Source: Janthinobacterium saanense
GTDB lineage: Bacteria > Pseudomonadota > Gammaproteobacteria > Burkholderiales > Burkholderiaceae_D
Assembly: GCF_014200675.1 (NCBI RefSeq)
Contig: NZ_JACHCI010000009.1
Coordinates: forward strand, 62,001 to 126,000
Length of the DNA: 64,000 bases
Direction: 5' to 3'
Below the pieces are notes generated by a model that saw nothing but the letters and a program-made list of their open reading frames with translations, did not search any database and was not told the origin of the DNA. The position numbers and the translations under genes were made by a program. Numbering within the stretch: position 1 is the stretch's first letter; each line of letters begins with the position of its first letter. Of this stretch, positions 8,111 to 17,557 are shown piece by piece.

Positions 8111-9031
8111 ATGAACTTGTCTGACTTGCGCATCTTCGTCAGTGCCGCACGCCGCCCATCGCTGGGCGCGGCCGCGCTGGAAATGCATTTGACGCCCTCG
8201 GCCGTCTCGAAAGCCTTGAAACGGCTGGAAGACAGCCTGGGCACGCCGCTGTTCGACCGCTCCGCCAAACAGCTGGTGCTCAATACCAGCGGGCAACTGC
8301 TGCTGGACCGCGCCGCCACCTTGCTGGCGCTGGCCGACCAGACGCGCAGCGACATCATGGGCGAAAAAGCCATGCTCGATTGCCGGCTCGGCGGCCCGGC
8401 CATTCTGCTGTGGCGCCAGGGAAGAGGGCTCGCCGAGGCCTTGCGTGGCTATCCGCAAGCGAGCTTGCGCATGCTGGCCATGTTTGAAGAAGAAGCGCTG
8501 GCGGCGCTGGCCCGTGGCGATATCGATGCGGCGCTGGTGACGGGTGAAGTGCTCGATGGGCGCGGCGAACACTGGTCGCCGGAATGGCAAACCACGCCGC
8601 TCGGCAGCGTGACCCTGCATCTGGTGGCGGGCCGCAGCCATCCGCTGCTGGCGCAGTTGGCGCAGAGTGAAGATGGTTTGCTGCACGCAAGCAGTGCCGA
8701 AGTGCTGCAGCATGACTTTGCCTGCCCGTCGCGTTCGCTGTTTTGCGGCGCCCAGCGCGGTGCCCGTTCCGATGGCTGGCGCGACGATGCATTGCCGCGC
8801 AAGATACGCTACTGGAGCGACGATTTGCAATTGCTATTGGGTTTCGTCAAGTCTGGCGATGCGCTGGCCTATTTGCCCGAGTTCGCCTTGGAAGACCCGG
8901 AGCTGCTGCGTATCCAGGTCGACGATTGCGCCTTCGAATGCCGCGAACAGGTGGCGCTGGTGTGGAACCGCCAGCAGGCGGGCGGCTGGCTGCAGCGTTT
9001 GGCACAAATGCTGGAAAATAGTGTCAATTAG
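8111..9031 (+). CDS. LysR-family transcriptional regulator
   Basis: 306-residue LTTR. The N-terminal winged helix-turn-helix spans residues 1-60 (MNLSDLRIFVSAARRPSLGA, then LTPSAVSKALKRLEDSLGTPLF), followed by the effector-binding periplasmic-protein-like fold. Usual length for the family is about 300. It is divergent from the MDR oxidoreductase, which it probably controls; LTTRs commonly also repress themselves from the shared region. The ligand cannot be read from sequence. Confidence 0.9.
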   Translation: MNLSDLRIFVSAARRPSLGAAALEMHLTPSAVSKALKRLEDSLGTPLFDRSAKQLVLNTSGQLLLDRAATLLALADQTRSDIMGEKAMLDCRLGGPAILLWRQGRGLAEALRGYPQASLRMLAMFEEEALAALARGDIDAALVTGEVLDGRGEHWSPEWQTTPLGSVTLHLVAGRSHPLLAQLAQSEDGLLHASSAEVLQHDFACPSRSLFCGAQRGARSDGWRDDALPRKIRYWSDDLQLLLGFVKSGDALAYLPEFALEDPELLRIQVDDCAFECREQVALVWNRQQAGGWLQRLAQMLENSVN

Positions 9032-9081
9032 AGCGATTCATGCAATTAACCATTGCGGATAAGCCAGTTTTTCGTTCGGTT

Positions 9082-9103
9082 TGAGCAACGTAAGATGTGC
9101 TCA
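9082..9103 (+). promoter_or_regulatory. inverted repeat upstream of the MBL-fold gene
   Basis: TGAGCA - 10 bp - TGCTCA, 26 bp before the start codon of the next gene. The spacing of about 1.5 helical turns fits a dimeric repressor site. The regulator is unknown. Confidence 0.35.
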
Positions 9104-9128
9104 TTCCATTATTCGCAAAGGCAAGACC

Positions 9129-9995
9129 ATGAAAACTTTCTTCTCGACCATCCTGCTGGGTAGCGCCGCTTTCGCCGTGCAAGCCAGTGCTGCCACTGCT
9201 GCGCCCTTGACCCTGGACGTTTTCAACCCCGGCGAGGCAGCCATCTTCCCGGTCGCCTCCGTACTGGTCAGCGGCCAGCACGACGCCGTGCTGATCGATG
9301 CGCAGTTTTCGCGCGGCGAAGCGGAAAAGCTGGTGCAAAAGATCCGGGCCAGCGGCAAGAAGCTGACCACCGTCTACATCAGCCACAGCGATCCTGACTA
9401 TTACTTTGGTCTCGACGTGATCAAGGCCGCTTTCCCGCAGGCAAAGATCGTCGCCACCGCCGACACCGTGGCCGAGATCAAGCGCAAGGCGCAGGCCAAG
9501 CTGGCCTACTGGGGGCCTATTCTGAAAGGCAATGCGCCGCAAGCCATCGTGATTCCACAAGCCTTGACGGGCAAGCGCATCACGCTCGAAGGCCAGTCGC
9601 TGAACATCAGCGGCCCGACGCCGTCGCGCAGCTATGTGTGGATACCGTCGATCAAGGCGGTGGTCGGTGGCGTGGTGCTGTTCAACAATCTGCACGTGTG
9701 GACGGCCGATACGCAAACCCTGCAATCGCGCCAGGACTGGCTCAAGACCCTGGACGGCATCGCCGCGCTGAAACCCGTGACGGTGGTGCCTGGCCATTTC
9801 AAGCCCGGCTCGCCATTCACGCCGGACAGCATCGCCTTTACCCGCGACTATCTGGTGACGTTTGAAGCGGAAACGGCCAAGGCCGCCAATGCGGCCGCCC
9901 TGATTGCAGCCATGAAACAGCATTATCCAAACCTGGGGCTCGATAGCGGACTCGATATCAGCGCCAAGGTCGCCAAGGGCGAGATGCAGTGGTAA
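9129..9995 (+). CDS. exported MBL-fold protein with altered metal site
   Basis: 288-residue protein with a signal peptide (about residues 1-25, MKTFFSTILLG...). The fold is metallo-beta-lactamase-like (VSGQHDAVLIDAQFS, then VYISHSDPDYYFGLD). The canonical zinc motif HxHxDH is replaced by His86-Ser-Asp88-Pro-Asp90-Tyr91, so two of the expected histidines are missing; a late His223 in VVPGHFKPG is kept. The start at 9129 is chosen because it opens the signal peptide; the longer frame adds only intergenic sequence. The gene is followed 41 bp later by a DsbA-like gene and may be co-transcribed with it. The substrate is unknown. Confidence 0.82.
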   Translation: MKTFFSTILLGSAAFAVQASAATAAPLTLDVFNPGEAAIFPVASVLVSGQHDAVLIDAQFSRGEAEKLVQKIRASGKKLTTVYISHSDPDYYFGLDVIKAAFPQAKIVATADTVAEIKRKAQAKLAYWGPILKGNAPQAIVIPQALTGKRITLEGQSLNISGPTPSRSYVWIPSIKAVVGGVVLFNNLHVWTADTQTLQSRQDWLKTLDGIAALKPVTVVPGHFKPGSPFTPDSIAFTRDYLVTFEAETAKAANAAALIAAMKQHYPNLGLDSGLDISAKVAKGEMQW

Positions 9996-10036
9996 GCAGA
10001 CGTTTTTTACATACGCAAGGATTCAAGGATAAACCC

Positions 10037-10693
10037 ATGGCCACATTGCATTACATTTTCGATCCCCTGTGCGGCTGGTGTTACGCCGCCGCGCCGCTGG
10101 TGGCGGCGGCGCGCGCCGTGCCCGGCCTGACGGTGAGCTTCCATGGCGGTGGCATGATGACGGGCGGCAATCGCCGCCGGATGACGCCTGAGTGGCGCAA
10201 CTATGTCTTGCCGCACGACCGCCGTATCGGCCAACTGACGGGCCAGCCGTTTGGCGATGCTTATATGAATGGCTTGCTGAACGACACTACCGCCATGATG
10301 GATTCCGAACCGCCGACCACCGCCATCCTGGCGGCCGAAGCGCTGGCGGGCAAGGGACACGATATGTTGCACCGTCTGCAGAGCGCCCACTATGTCGATG
10401 GCTTGCGCATCGCCGACCGTGCTGTGCTGGTGACGCTGGCGCAGGAACTGGGTCTGGATGGGGCTGCGTTCGACACGCAATACGGCTTGCTGGCCGGTGC
10501 GCCCACCGCCAGCCATATCGCCGCCAGCCGTGCCTTGCTGGCCAAGGCGGGCGGCCAGGGTTTTCCTACTTTTGTACTCGACGATGGCAACGGTGGGCTG
10601 GGGCAGATCGATGTGGGCGCTTATCTGGGGCAGGCCGGCAAATGGACCGCGATGCTGGGCCAGACATGTGACGCGGATAGTTGTTCATTGTAA
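10037..10693 (+). CDS. DsbA-family thiol-disulfide protein (FrnE-like, cytoplasmic)
   Basis: 218-residue thioredoxin-fold protein with active-site Cys12-Gly-Trp-Cys15 right at the N-terminus (FDPLCGWCYA) and the cis-Pro loop GFPTF near residue 178. It lacks a signal peptide, unlike DsbA, so it is expected in the cytoplasm, as in the FrnE/2-hydroxychromene isomerase-like group. A second Cys pair (CDADSC) ends the protein and may be redox active. Start at 10037 follows an AAGGAT Shine-Dalgarno-like sequence. Its position between an MBL-fold gene and catalase suggests an oxidative-stress role, by inference. Confidence 0.85.
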   Translation: MATLHYIFDPLCGWCYAAAPLVAAARAVPGLTVSFHGGGMMTGGNRRRMTPEWRNYVLPHDRRIGQLTGQPFGDAYMNGLLNDTTAMMDSEPPTTAILAAEALAGKGHDMLHRLQSAHYVDGLRIADRAVLVTLAQELGLDGAAFDTQYGLLAGAPTASHIAASRALLAKAGGQGFPTFVLDDGNGGLGQIDVGAYLGQAGKWTAMLGQTCDADSCSL

Positions 10694-10798
10694 ATACCTA
10701 TCGAATCAATAAAATCAATTATCTTTTCCTTTTTTGTGCGGCTCGGTACACTGAACCCATCAGCTAAACAGTGACAACACAACCAAGGAAAAGCCGCC
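10694..10798 (+). promoter_or_regulatory. catalase promoter region with possible OxyR-type site
   Basis: AT-rich segment 10698-10725 reads CTATCGAATCAATAAAATCA followed by ATTATC. Its CTAT-N7-ATAA-N7 spacing resembles part of the extended OxyR recognition pattern (ATAG-N7-CTAT-N7 and so on), with mismatches. The ribosome binding site AAGGAAAA lies at about 10782-10789. OxyR control is a hypothesis. Confidence 0.35.
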
Positions 10799-12262
10799 AT
10801 GAGCAAACAGCCGCCACTCACTACCGCCTCGGGCATTCCCGTCGCCGATAATCAAAATTCGATCAGCGCCGGCTCCCGCGGGCCCTTGCTGCTGCAAGAC
10901 TTTCATTTGATCGAAAAACTCCAGCATTTCAACCGCGAGCGTATTCCTGAACGCGTGGTGCACGCCAAGGGTTCGGGCGCTTACGGCACTTTTACCGTCA
11001 CGCATGATATTTCCGGCTTGACCAAGGCCAGGCTGTTTTCCGAAGTGGGCAAAAAAACCGCCACCTTCGTGCGTTTTTCTACCGTTGGCGGCGAACGCGG
11101 CAGCGCCGATACGGAACGTGATCCACGCGGCTTTGCCATGCGCTTCTACACGGAAGAGGGCAACTGGGATTTGGTGGGCAATAACACGCCGATGTTCTTC
11201 ATCAAGGACCCGATCAAGTTCCCGGACTTTGTCCACACGCAAAAGCGCGATCCGCAAAGCAATCTGAAATCGGCTGAAATGATGTTTGATTTCTGGAGCC
11301 ATGCGCCGGAAAGCTTGCACCAGGTCACCATGCTGTTCTCGGACCGCGGCACGCCGGACGGCTACCGCCACATGGATGGCTTCGGCAGCCACACGTATAG
11401 CCTGATCAATGCCGACGGCCAGCGCGTGTACGTCAAATGGCATTTGAAAACCCGCCAGGGCATCAAGAACCTCAGCGCGGCAGAAGCAGGCCGCCTGGCC
11501 GGCGCCGACCCCGATTACGCCCAGCGCGACTTGTTCGGCGCCATCGAACGCGGTGATTTCCCGCAATGGGAAGTCAAACTGCAAGTGGCCACCGAAGAGC
11601 AGTTGGCGGCATGGGAAGCGCGCACGGGCTGGAATCCGTTTGACTTGACCAAGATCTGGCCGCACAAGGATTTCCCCCTGCAGCCGGTGGGCGTGTTCGA
11701 GCTGAACCGTAATCCGGACAATTACCACGCAGAAGTGGAGCAGGCCGCGTTTTCGCCCGCCAACGCCGTGCCGGGCATGGGTTACTCGCCGGACAAAATG
11801 TTGCAAGGCCGCTTGTTTGGCTACCATGACGCCCAGTTGTACAGGGTCGGCACCAATCACCAGCACTTGCCGGTGAATGCAGCCCGCTGCCCCTTCCACA
11901 ACCAGCAGCGCGATGGCAGCATGGCGATCCACAATGGCGGCGCGGCGCAAAACTATGCCAACGTGGCGGCGTCCGGCAGTGCCCCGCAAGGCCTGGGCAA
12001 TGGTGAACCGGCGCTGGAACTGCATGGCGGCGCGGCGCGCTACGATGGCCGTGGCGTGGAAGACGATTACACGCAAGCCGGTAATCTGTTCCGTTTGCTG
12101 ACGCCACAAGGCAAGCAAAACCTGTTCGACAATCTGGCCGGTCCATTGAGCCAGGTGCGGGCAGAAACCTTGCAGCGTCAATTGGGCCACTTCGACAAGG
12201 CCGACCCGGCCTACGGCGCCGGCGTGCGGGCAGCGTTGAAGGCACGCGGCATCGATAGTTAA
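10799..12262 (+). CDS. katA: monofunctional haem catalase (small-subunit, clade 3 type)
   Basis: 487-residue catalase that converts hydrogen peroxide to water and oxygen. Active-site His55 ([12 protein letters not shown]), distal Asn128 (VGNNTPMFF) and proximal haem ligand Tyr342 ([12 protein letters not shown]) are all present. The length and lack of a C-terminal flavodoxin-like domain place it with small-subunit enzymes. No signal peptide, so cytoplasmic. It has its own promoter region with a possible OxyR-like site. Downstream lies an 8-bp stem without a T run. Confidence 0.95.
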   Translation: MSKQPPLTTASGIPVADNQNSISAGSRGPLLLQDFHLIEKLQHFNRERIPERVVHAKGSGAYGTFTVTHDISGLTKARLFSEVGKKTATFVRFSTVGGERGSADTERDPRGFAMRFYTEEGNWDLVGNNTPMFFIKDPIKFPDFVHTQKRDPQSNLKSAEMMFDFWSHAPESLHQVTMLFSDRGTPDGYRHMDGFGSHTYSLINADGQRVYVKWHLKTRQGIKNLSAAEAGRLAGADPDYAQRDLFGAIERGDFPQWEVKLQVATEEQLAAWEARTGWNPFDLTKIWPHKDFPLQPVGVFELNRNPDNYHAEVEQAAFSPANAVPGMGYSPDKMLQGRLFGYHDAQLYRVGTNHQHLPVNAARCPFHNQQRDGSMAIHNGGAAQNYANVAASGSAPQGLGNGEPALELHGGAARYDGRGVEDDYTQAGNLFRLLTPQGKQNLFDNLAGPLSQVRAETLQRQLGHFDKADPAYGAGVRAALKARGIDS

Positions 12263-12305
12263 GCAGGCAATGAAAGGGCAGTCATGAACGCACTATTTAT
12301 CTGGT

Positions 12306-12347
12306 CCTTGCTCTCTTTTGAGATCTGAAGGGGGTAACTGAGCAAGG
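12306..12347 (+). other. inverted repeat downstream of katA
   Basis: CCTTGCTC (12306-12313) and GAGCAAGG (12340-12347) are perfect complements with a 26-nt loop. No T run follows. It may protect the katA mRNA 3' end or be part of the next gene's control region. Confidence 0.35.
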
Positions 12348-12429
12348 TGAACCGAGTAGGCTAATCGGCATGAAATATTGCCCTGTGGACATATTTGTCT
12401 GGCATGCGTAGACTTGTCGTTTTGATGAT

Positions 12430-12453
12430 GGCGCCGCCAAACCAGGCGGCGCC
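12430..12453 (+). promoter_or_regulatory. GC-rich leader hairpin before the small hypothetical gene
   Basis: Perfect 9-bp stem GGCGCCGCC / GGCGGCGCC with a 6-nt loop, 21 bp before the start codon at 12475. No T run follows it. It could impede ribosome access or act as a leader control element. Confidence 0.4.
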
Positions 12454-12474
12454 GTAACTAGAAAGTCTTGCAAC

Positions 12475-12849
12475 ATGAATATGGCCAAGTTGATAGTGCA
12501 TGGCGATGACGCCACCTTGACATCCATCCTCGAAGTCTTGCCCAGCGACCCGGAACGCCAGTGGCGCAAAGGCGATCCGAAGCCGGGTGGGCGCGTGTAT
12601 CTCGATTCCGGCTTTGAAGTGCTGGTGGCGCAGGTGAGTGCAGCGCAAGTCTTGCCTTCGCGCCTGCGCAGCTACCTGGCTGAGTGCGCGTCGCGCGGTG
12701 TCAGTTTCGATGCCCCACGGATCGTGGCTGAACTGCAACTGGAACTGCGTGCTGACGAAAATCAGGAAGCGCTCGATTTCTCGCTGGCTGATTTGCAAGT
12801 GCTGACGGAAATGGGTATCAGCCTGTCCATCCTGACACGCACTGCCTGA
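12475..12849 (+). CDS. small conserved hypothetical protein (DUF4279-like pattern)
   Basis: 124-residue cytoplasmic protein with no signal peptide. The opening LIVHGDDATLTSILEVLPSD, then W.KGD and a mid-protein strand pattern, recalls the DUF4279 immunity-like family, but I am not certain of this. No catalytic motif can be read. Its 212-bp upstream region carries two hairpins and it ends in a strong terminator, so it forms its own transcription unit after katA. No toxin gene is visible next to it. Confidence 0.65.
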   Translation: MNMAKLIVHGDDATLTSILEVLPSDPERQWRKGDPKPGGRVYLDSGFEVLVAQVSAAQVLPSRLRSYLAECASRGVSFDAPRIVAELQLELRADENQEALDFSLADLQVLTEMGISLSILTRTA

Positions 12850-12881
12850 ATGGCCGCCACAGCATTGTGGCGGCCATTTTT
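12849..12881 (+). terminator. Rho-independent terminator
   Basis: 12-bp perfect stem AATGGCCGCCAC / GTGGCGGCCATT with loop AGCATT, then TTTTT. It immediately follows the stop at 12849 and separates that gene from the converging aminopeptidase gene. Confidence 0.9.
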
Positions 12882-12894
12882 ACTGCTGTGATGA

Positions 12895-15800
12895 TTATTT
12901 GTCGCTGACCTCGACGGCGATCATATTGTCGTCGGGCTTGCGGTCGATCAGCTTGTTATCGGGGTCGATGCCCGCCTTGCCTGGTCTGCCGCTCACCACC
13001 ACCGTATAGCTGTTCTGCTTGGCTGTGATCAGCTTGCGTTCGCGTAACAAGGAATTACCATCCTTGTCGTCCACGCCGATCTCGATCAGGTCGTGCAGCG
13101 GCACTTCCTGTTCTTCTCCCTGTTCGCCCGCATGCAGCTTGCCTGCCTGCACATTGATGGTGACGTCGTACTTGCCGTCGGCCCGCTTGTGCGCCGTGGC
13201 CGACAGTGCCCGGTTATCGAACAGCACGATTTTCTCGAACAGGTCGTCGATCAGATAGGCCTGGTCCGGTGGCGTGACCTTGCGCAAGCCGTCGATCAGC
13301 GCCGTCACGCTGGCGTAGGGCGGACCTTTCTGGCCGTAGTTCAGCAGCAAGTCGCGCAGCACGCCATTGATCTTGTCTTCGCCGACTATATCCTGCAGCA
13401 AGTACATGGCCAGGCTGCCCTTGTTGTAATGGATGTAGTCCTGGTTTTCATTTTCGGCCAGCGGCAATTCCTTCTTGCGCTCGCCGCTGCGGCCCATCAG
13501 GTACTGGCTCAGGTCGTAGCGCAGGAAGCGCCGCATCTTGTCCGGACCGAAGGTTTTCTTCATCACCATCAGCGCCGAATATTCGGCCAGGGTTTCGCTG
13601 AGCACGGTCGCGCCCCGCGTATTGCCACCCACCAATTGATGCGCCCACCACTGGTGCGCCACTTCATGCGCCGTCACGTAAAACGGGTAGTCGAGATCCT
13701 TGGGATTCTTGTCGTCGACCTTGGCGATAAAGCCCATTCCTTCCGAGAAAGGAATCGTGTTGGCAAACGATTGCGCAAAGCTGGCGTAGCGGGGGAACTC
13801 GACGATGCGCAAGACCTTGTATTGATAAGGGCCAAAGTTTTTCGTGTAGTACTCAAGCGCATCCTTGCTGCCGCGGATAAAGCGGTCCAGATTGTATTCG
13901 TGGCCCGGCTGGTAATACACGTCGATGGCCACGTCTTGCCAGCGTTCGTGCCGCACGGCATAGCGGGCCGACTGGATGGAATAGAAATTGAGCATGGGCT
14001 GGTCCATCGTGTAATGGAAGTAATGGCGGCCCCTGGCGATCCAGTCCTTGTCCAGCATGCCCGGCGCGATGGCCGTCTGCCCATCGACCGTGCTGACGGT
14101 AGCGTCAAAACGGATGCGGTCGGCATCGTTGGCGATGTAATTGTTGGCCAGGCCGCGCGGATCGTTGCGTGGCAAGGCCCGTTCCTGCGCCGGCAAGCCA
14201 TGTTTCTTGCGGTCGCGCGCATCCCTCAGCTCCAGCTGAGGCTGGTAGCCGATATGCGGCAGCACGGCATTCGTGAAGAAAGTGCCATTGCCTACCACCG
14301 GCGTGTCCTGGCCCAGTCCCAGTATGCCGCGCGGCGCATAATCGATCTCGAAATCCAGGCCCAGGGTGGCGCCAGGCGCCAGCGGCGCGGCCAGGCGGTA
14401 GCTGTAAAAGCCCAGCCGTTTGTCGTCCAGGTCCGGGTGCACGCGCGTATCGAAGCGCAGGCGCATGCTGGCGGTCGGATCTTGCTGTACCAGAATCTGG
14501 CTGATGGGCGCGCTGGTCTTGTTTTCCAGCAGGTAGCGGCCCTTGACGGCCAGGCTGCGCTGATCCGGGTAGATGGCCACGTCCAGCTTGACGTCGGTGA
14601 TGCGCGGCTGTGGCGTGGTGGCAAATTTCTTGTATTGCTGTTCGAAGCTGGCCCGGTCCGTATCGAGGGCGTAGTCCGATTTGTAATCGTTGGCCACATG
14701 GAAGGTGTAAAACAGCACGCCGCCGGCGCCCAGGAAGATCACCAGGCCGGCCGCGAAACTGGCCAGCACTGCTTGCGTCAGCGCATGGCGCGCCAAACGC
14801 AGGCGGATGCGCCAGCTGTCTTGCGCGCCACGCGGCCAGAACAGCAGGGCCAGCACGGTCAGCATGATGGCCGCGCCGCTCCAGTAGAGCAAGTACCAGC
14901 GCTCGCGCAGCAGGTAGTGGCCAGCGCCGTTCATGGCGGAATAGATGAAGCCAGGCGTGTTGCCATATAAGAGCAAGGGGTCGTCCAGGCCCAGCGACGA
15001 GAAAGTGATGCTGGCGATGTAGTACAGAATCATCGCAAAATAGGCCAGGTATTTCTGGTTGAACAGCACCTGCACGAAAATGGCCAGCACGGCCGTCAGT
15101 GCATAGGATGGCAAATACGTCAGCAATAGCGACTGCAGGTACAGGCCAGCTTGCAGATGGTAGTAGCCGTTGACGACCTGGATCGACATGCCGCACAGCA
15201 TGATTGCCAGGCTCAGCAAGGCTTGCAGGCCGATCAGGGCCAGCAGTTTCGACAGCAAGGGTAGCCAGTTGGGCACGGGCAGGGCGTCGAGCATCAGATG
15301 GATGCTGCCCTCGCGCTCGCGCCACACCAGTTCGCCCGCATAAAAGGTGGTGATGACCAGCATGAACAAGGTGAACGAGTTATGCACCAGTTCCAGCACC
15401 GCTTCCGTCACGGGATAGGTATTCGTGCCATACATGGAGCCGATGTCGAGCGCGCCCGCATACATGGTCAGCACGCCGGCCAGCACGATGACGACAAAAT
15501 AAATGTTCTTGATGGTTTCGCGCAAGTTCAGCCAGCTCATCTGGAGCAGCAAGCCGGCCAGGCTGCGTTGCGCGAAGTCCGGCGTTTCATGCGTGGCCAG
15601 CGAGGCATTCGACAGGCGCAGCGGCACTTCGCCTTCACCGTGGCGCTTGGCCGCGCCGCTGTCGAGGGCGGCATGGAAGTGAAAACGCCAGTAGCCCAGC
15701 AGCAGCGCCACCAGCGCGAAACCGAACCAGATGGCGCGGTTCAGCAGGTACACGCCGTCGAGCGTGATCAGCCGCGTGTTGCGTTCTGCATTGGGCCAGT

Positions 15801-16473
15801 ATTCCGTCAGCCGTATCAGCGCCGTGGTGCCAAACGGGTCGATCAGGGCGGCCAGGGTCTTGAAATCGAGGTCGCGCGCCAGCGATGGCGCCACCAGGTA
15901 GCCGATCAGCATGACTACCGAGCTGATGTAGACAGGCAGCATGCGCCGCGTCAGCGCCGCGATGATGAAAAAGATGGCGCCGAAGATGAACAGATTGGGC
16001 AGCAGGGTGAAGACATAGGGCAGCAGATAGGCTTGCACGCGCTGCGGCCCCAGCCGCTCGGGATCGATGCCGGGCAGGTAGCTGCCCAGCCATGCGCCCA
16101 GCACGATACTGGAAAATATGATGGCCAGCACGGCATACGCGCCCAGGAAGCGGCCGAACACGTATTGATATTTCTTGAGCGGCGCACTGAAGAAGAAGTG
16201 CTGCATGCCGTATTCAAAGTCTTGCTGTACCGAACGGCCCATCATGGCGGCGACCACCACCACGCCAAAGCAGCCCAGCACGCTGCAGGTGAAGGCCAGC
16301 GAGCGGGGCGCGTTGATCAGGAACTTGCCGCCGAACGAGATCGTGGCTTCCTTGAAAACGCCGCCGGCGGTGGCCATCCACAGCATGGCCAGCGCCAGGA
16401 ACATGAGGAAATACACCCAGGTGGACAAGAGCTTGAGCCGTTGGCGCGCTTCAAAGCTGGCGATGGCAAACAT
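12895..16473 (-). CDS. ABC-2 type permease fused to an M1-family aminopeptidase
   Basis: 1192-residue fusion. The first ~590 residues carry two blocks of ABC-2-type membrane helices (roughly 15-260 and 310-590) joined by a hydrophilic linker. The remaining ~600 residues form an M1 gluzincin domain with zinc motif HEVAH at 936-940 followed by Glu960 (SETLAEY). The peptidase should lie outside the cytoplasmic membrane next to the export channel. The ATPase gene is 9 bp upstream on the same strand, so the two make a transporter. The architecture recurs in proteobacteria and Bacteroidetes but its substrate is, to my knowledge, unknown. Peptide export with trimming, or quality control, is inference. 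Confidence 0.88.
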   Translation of the reverse strand: MFAIASFEARQRLKLLSTWVYFLMFLALAMLWMATAGGVFKEATISFGGKFLINAPRSLAFTCSVLGCFGVVVVAAMMGRSVQQDFEYGMQHFFFSAPLKKYQYVFGRFLGAYAVLAIIFSSIVLGAWLGSYLPGIDPERLGPQRVQAYLLPYVFTLLPNLFIFGAIFFIIAALTRRMLPVYISSVVMLIGYLVAPSLARDLDFKTLAALIDPFGTTALIRLTEYWPNAERNTRLITLDGVYLLNRAIWFGFALVALLLGYWRFHFHAALDSGAAKRHGEGEVPLRLSNASLATHETPDFAQRSLAGLLLQMSWLNLRETIKNIYFVVIVLAGVLTMYAGALDIGSMYGTNTYPVTEAVLELVHNSFTLFMLVITTFYAGELVWREREGSIHLMLDALPVPNWLPLLSKLLALIGLQALLSLAIMLCGMSIQVVNGYYHLQAGLYLQSLLLTYLPSYALTAVLAIFVQVLFNQKYLAYFAMILYYIASITFSSLGLDDPLLLYGNTPGFIYSAMNGAGHYLLRERWYLLYWSGAAIMLTVLALLFWPRGAQDSWRIRLRLARHALTQAVLASFAAGLVIFLGAGGVLFYTFHVANDYKSDYALDTDRASFEQQYKKFATTPQPRITDVKLDVAIYPDQRSLAVKGRYLLENKTSAPISQILVQQDPTASMRLRFDTRVHPDLDDKRLGFYSYRLAAPLAPGATLGLDFEIDYAPRGILGLGQDTPVVGNGTFFTNAVLPHIGYQPQLELRDARDRKKHGLPAQERALPRNDPRGLANNYIANDADRIRFDATVSTVDGQTAIAPGMLDKDWIARGRHYFHYTMDQPMLNFYSIQSARYAVRHERWQDVAIDVYYQPGHEYNLDRFIRGSKDALEYYTKNFGPYQYKVLRIVEFPRYASFAQSFANTIPFSEGMGFIAKVDDKNPKDLDYPFYVTAHEVAHQWWAHQLVGGNTRGATVLSETLAEYSALMVMKKTFGPDKMRRFLRYDLSQYLMGRSGERKKELPLAENENQDYIHYNKGSLAMYLLQDIVGEDKINGVLRDLLLNYGQKGPPYASVTALIDGLRKVTPPDQAYLIDDLFEKIVLFDNRALSATAHKRADGKYDVTINVQAGKLHAGEQGEEQEVPLHDLIEIGVDDKDGNSLLRERKLITAKQNSYTVVVSGRPGKAGIDPDNKLIDRKPDDNMIAVEVSDK

Positions 16474-16482
16474 GGCAGCTCC

Positions 16483-17376
16483 TTAATCGCACACCGGGTC
16501 GACGTGGTGGCGCCCCGTGATGGTGGCGAAATACAAGTCTTCCAGGTCGCCGATGGCTTCCTCGAAACCGTCGCCCGGATCGTCGTCGCTATATACGTGG
16601 ATCAGGGTGCGCCCCGACAGCAGCCGGGTGGAAATGACGGCGTGGCGCTGCTGGAAGCTGGCCAGCTCTTTCTTGTCGACGAAGCGTGCCCAGATCTTGC
16701 AGCTGACGTCATCGATCAAGTCTTGCGTTTTGCCGCACAGCAGCAGCTTGCCCTTGTTGATGATGGCCATATTGGCGCACAGGTCGGCCACGTCGGACAC
16801 GATATGGGTCGACAGTATCACCGTCTTCTCTTCGCCGATGTCGGACAGCAGATTGTGGAAGCGCACGCGTTCCTGCGGATCCAGGCCAGCCGTCGGTTCA
16901 TCGACGATGATCAGTTTCGGGTCGCCCAGCAAGGCTTGCGCGATGCCAAAACGCTGGCGCATGCCGCCCGAAAAGCCGCCCAGGCGCTGGTGGCGCACAT
17001 CGAACAGATTGGTTTGCTGCAGCAGGCCGTCGACCACTTCGCGGCGGCGCGCGCGGTTCGACAAGCCTTTCAGGTTGGCAAAGTGGTCCAGCAGCTCATA
17101 CGCCGTCACTTTCGGATACAGGCCAAAGTCTTGCGGCAGATAGCCCAGCATGCGGCGTACCTCGTCCTTGTCGTCGAGGACATCGTAATCGCCAAAAAAG
17201 ACCGAGCCGGAATCGCATTCCTGCAAGGTGGCCAGGGTGCGCATCAGGGTCGACTTGCCGGCGCCGTTCGGGCCCAGCAAGCCGAACATGCCCGGCGGGA
17301 TCGTCAGCGAAATGTTATCCAGCGCCACCACACCGTTGGCGTAGGTCTTGGATAATTTGCGGATCTGTAATTCCAT
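16483..17376 (-). CDS. ABC transporter ATP-binding protein, partner of the M1-fused permease
   Basis: 297-residue ATPase with Walker A GPNGAGKST (residues 35-43), signature FSGGMRQRFGIAQ and Walker B LIIVDEPTAGLDP. The C-terminal ~80 residues extend beyond the ATPase core, as in export systems of the DrrA/CcmA group. It lies 9 bp upstream of the permease-peptidase fusion. A 181-bp gap separates it from the NatB-like gene, so a separate promoter at 17377-17470 is likely. Confidence 0.92.
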   Translation of the reverse strand: MELQIRKLSKTYANGVVALDNISLTIPPGMFGLLGPNGAGKSTLMRTLATLQECDSGSVFFGDYDVLDDKDEVRRMLGYLPQDFGLYPKVTAYELLDHFANLKGLSNRARRREVVDGLLQQTNLFDVRHQRLGGFSGGMRQRFGIAQALLGDPKLIIVDEPTAGLDPQERVRFHNLLSDIGEEKTVILSTHIVSDVADLCANMAIINKGKLLLCGKTQDLIDDVSCKIWARFVDKKELASFQQRHAVISTRLLSGRTLIHVYSDDDPGDGFEEAIGDLEDLYFATITGRHHVDPVCD

Positions 17377-17521
17377 ACAACTCCTTACTCATGCTGTGTT
17401 GCAGCCCGGCGCCAGAGGGCTGGCGCGGGGCTATCGTATGGTGGCATTGTATTGAATTTAAGACGTACTGGGCAGTTGCATGCGATGTACGGTATTTTCG
17501 CGGGCCCAGAGTGCAATGGGC

Positions 17522-17549
17522 GGGGGCGGACGGCGCGCGTCCGCTCCCC
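17522..17549 (-). other. GC-rich hairpin after the NatB-like gene
   Basis: Inverted repeat GGGGCGGACG / CGTCCGCTCCC around a GCGC loop, 9 bp after the stop at 17558 in minus-strand direction. It lacks a T run, so any termination would be weak; read-through into the next ABC genes is possible. Confidence 0.45.
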
Positions 17550-17557
17550 AGTTGGCC

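Noticed and set aside
13093..14970. 625-codon plus-strand frame antisense to the M1 peptidase fusion
   Set aside because: It is a high-GC shadow frame; the minus-strand gene has clear domains, and the antisense protein shows no recognisable motif.
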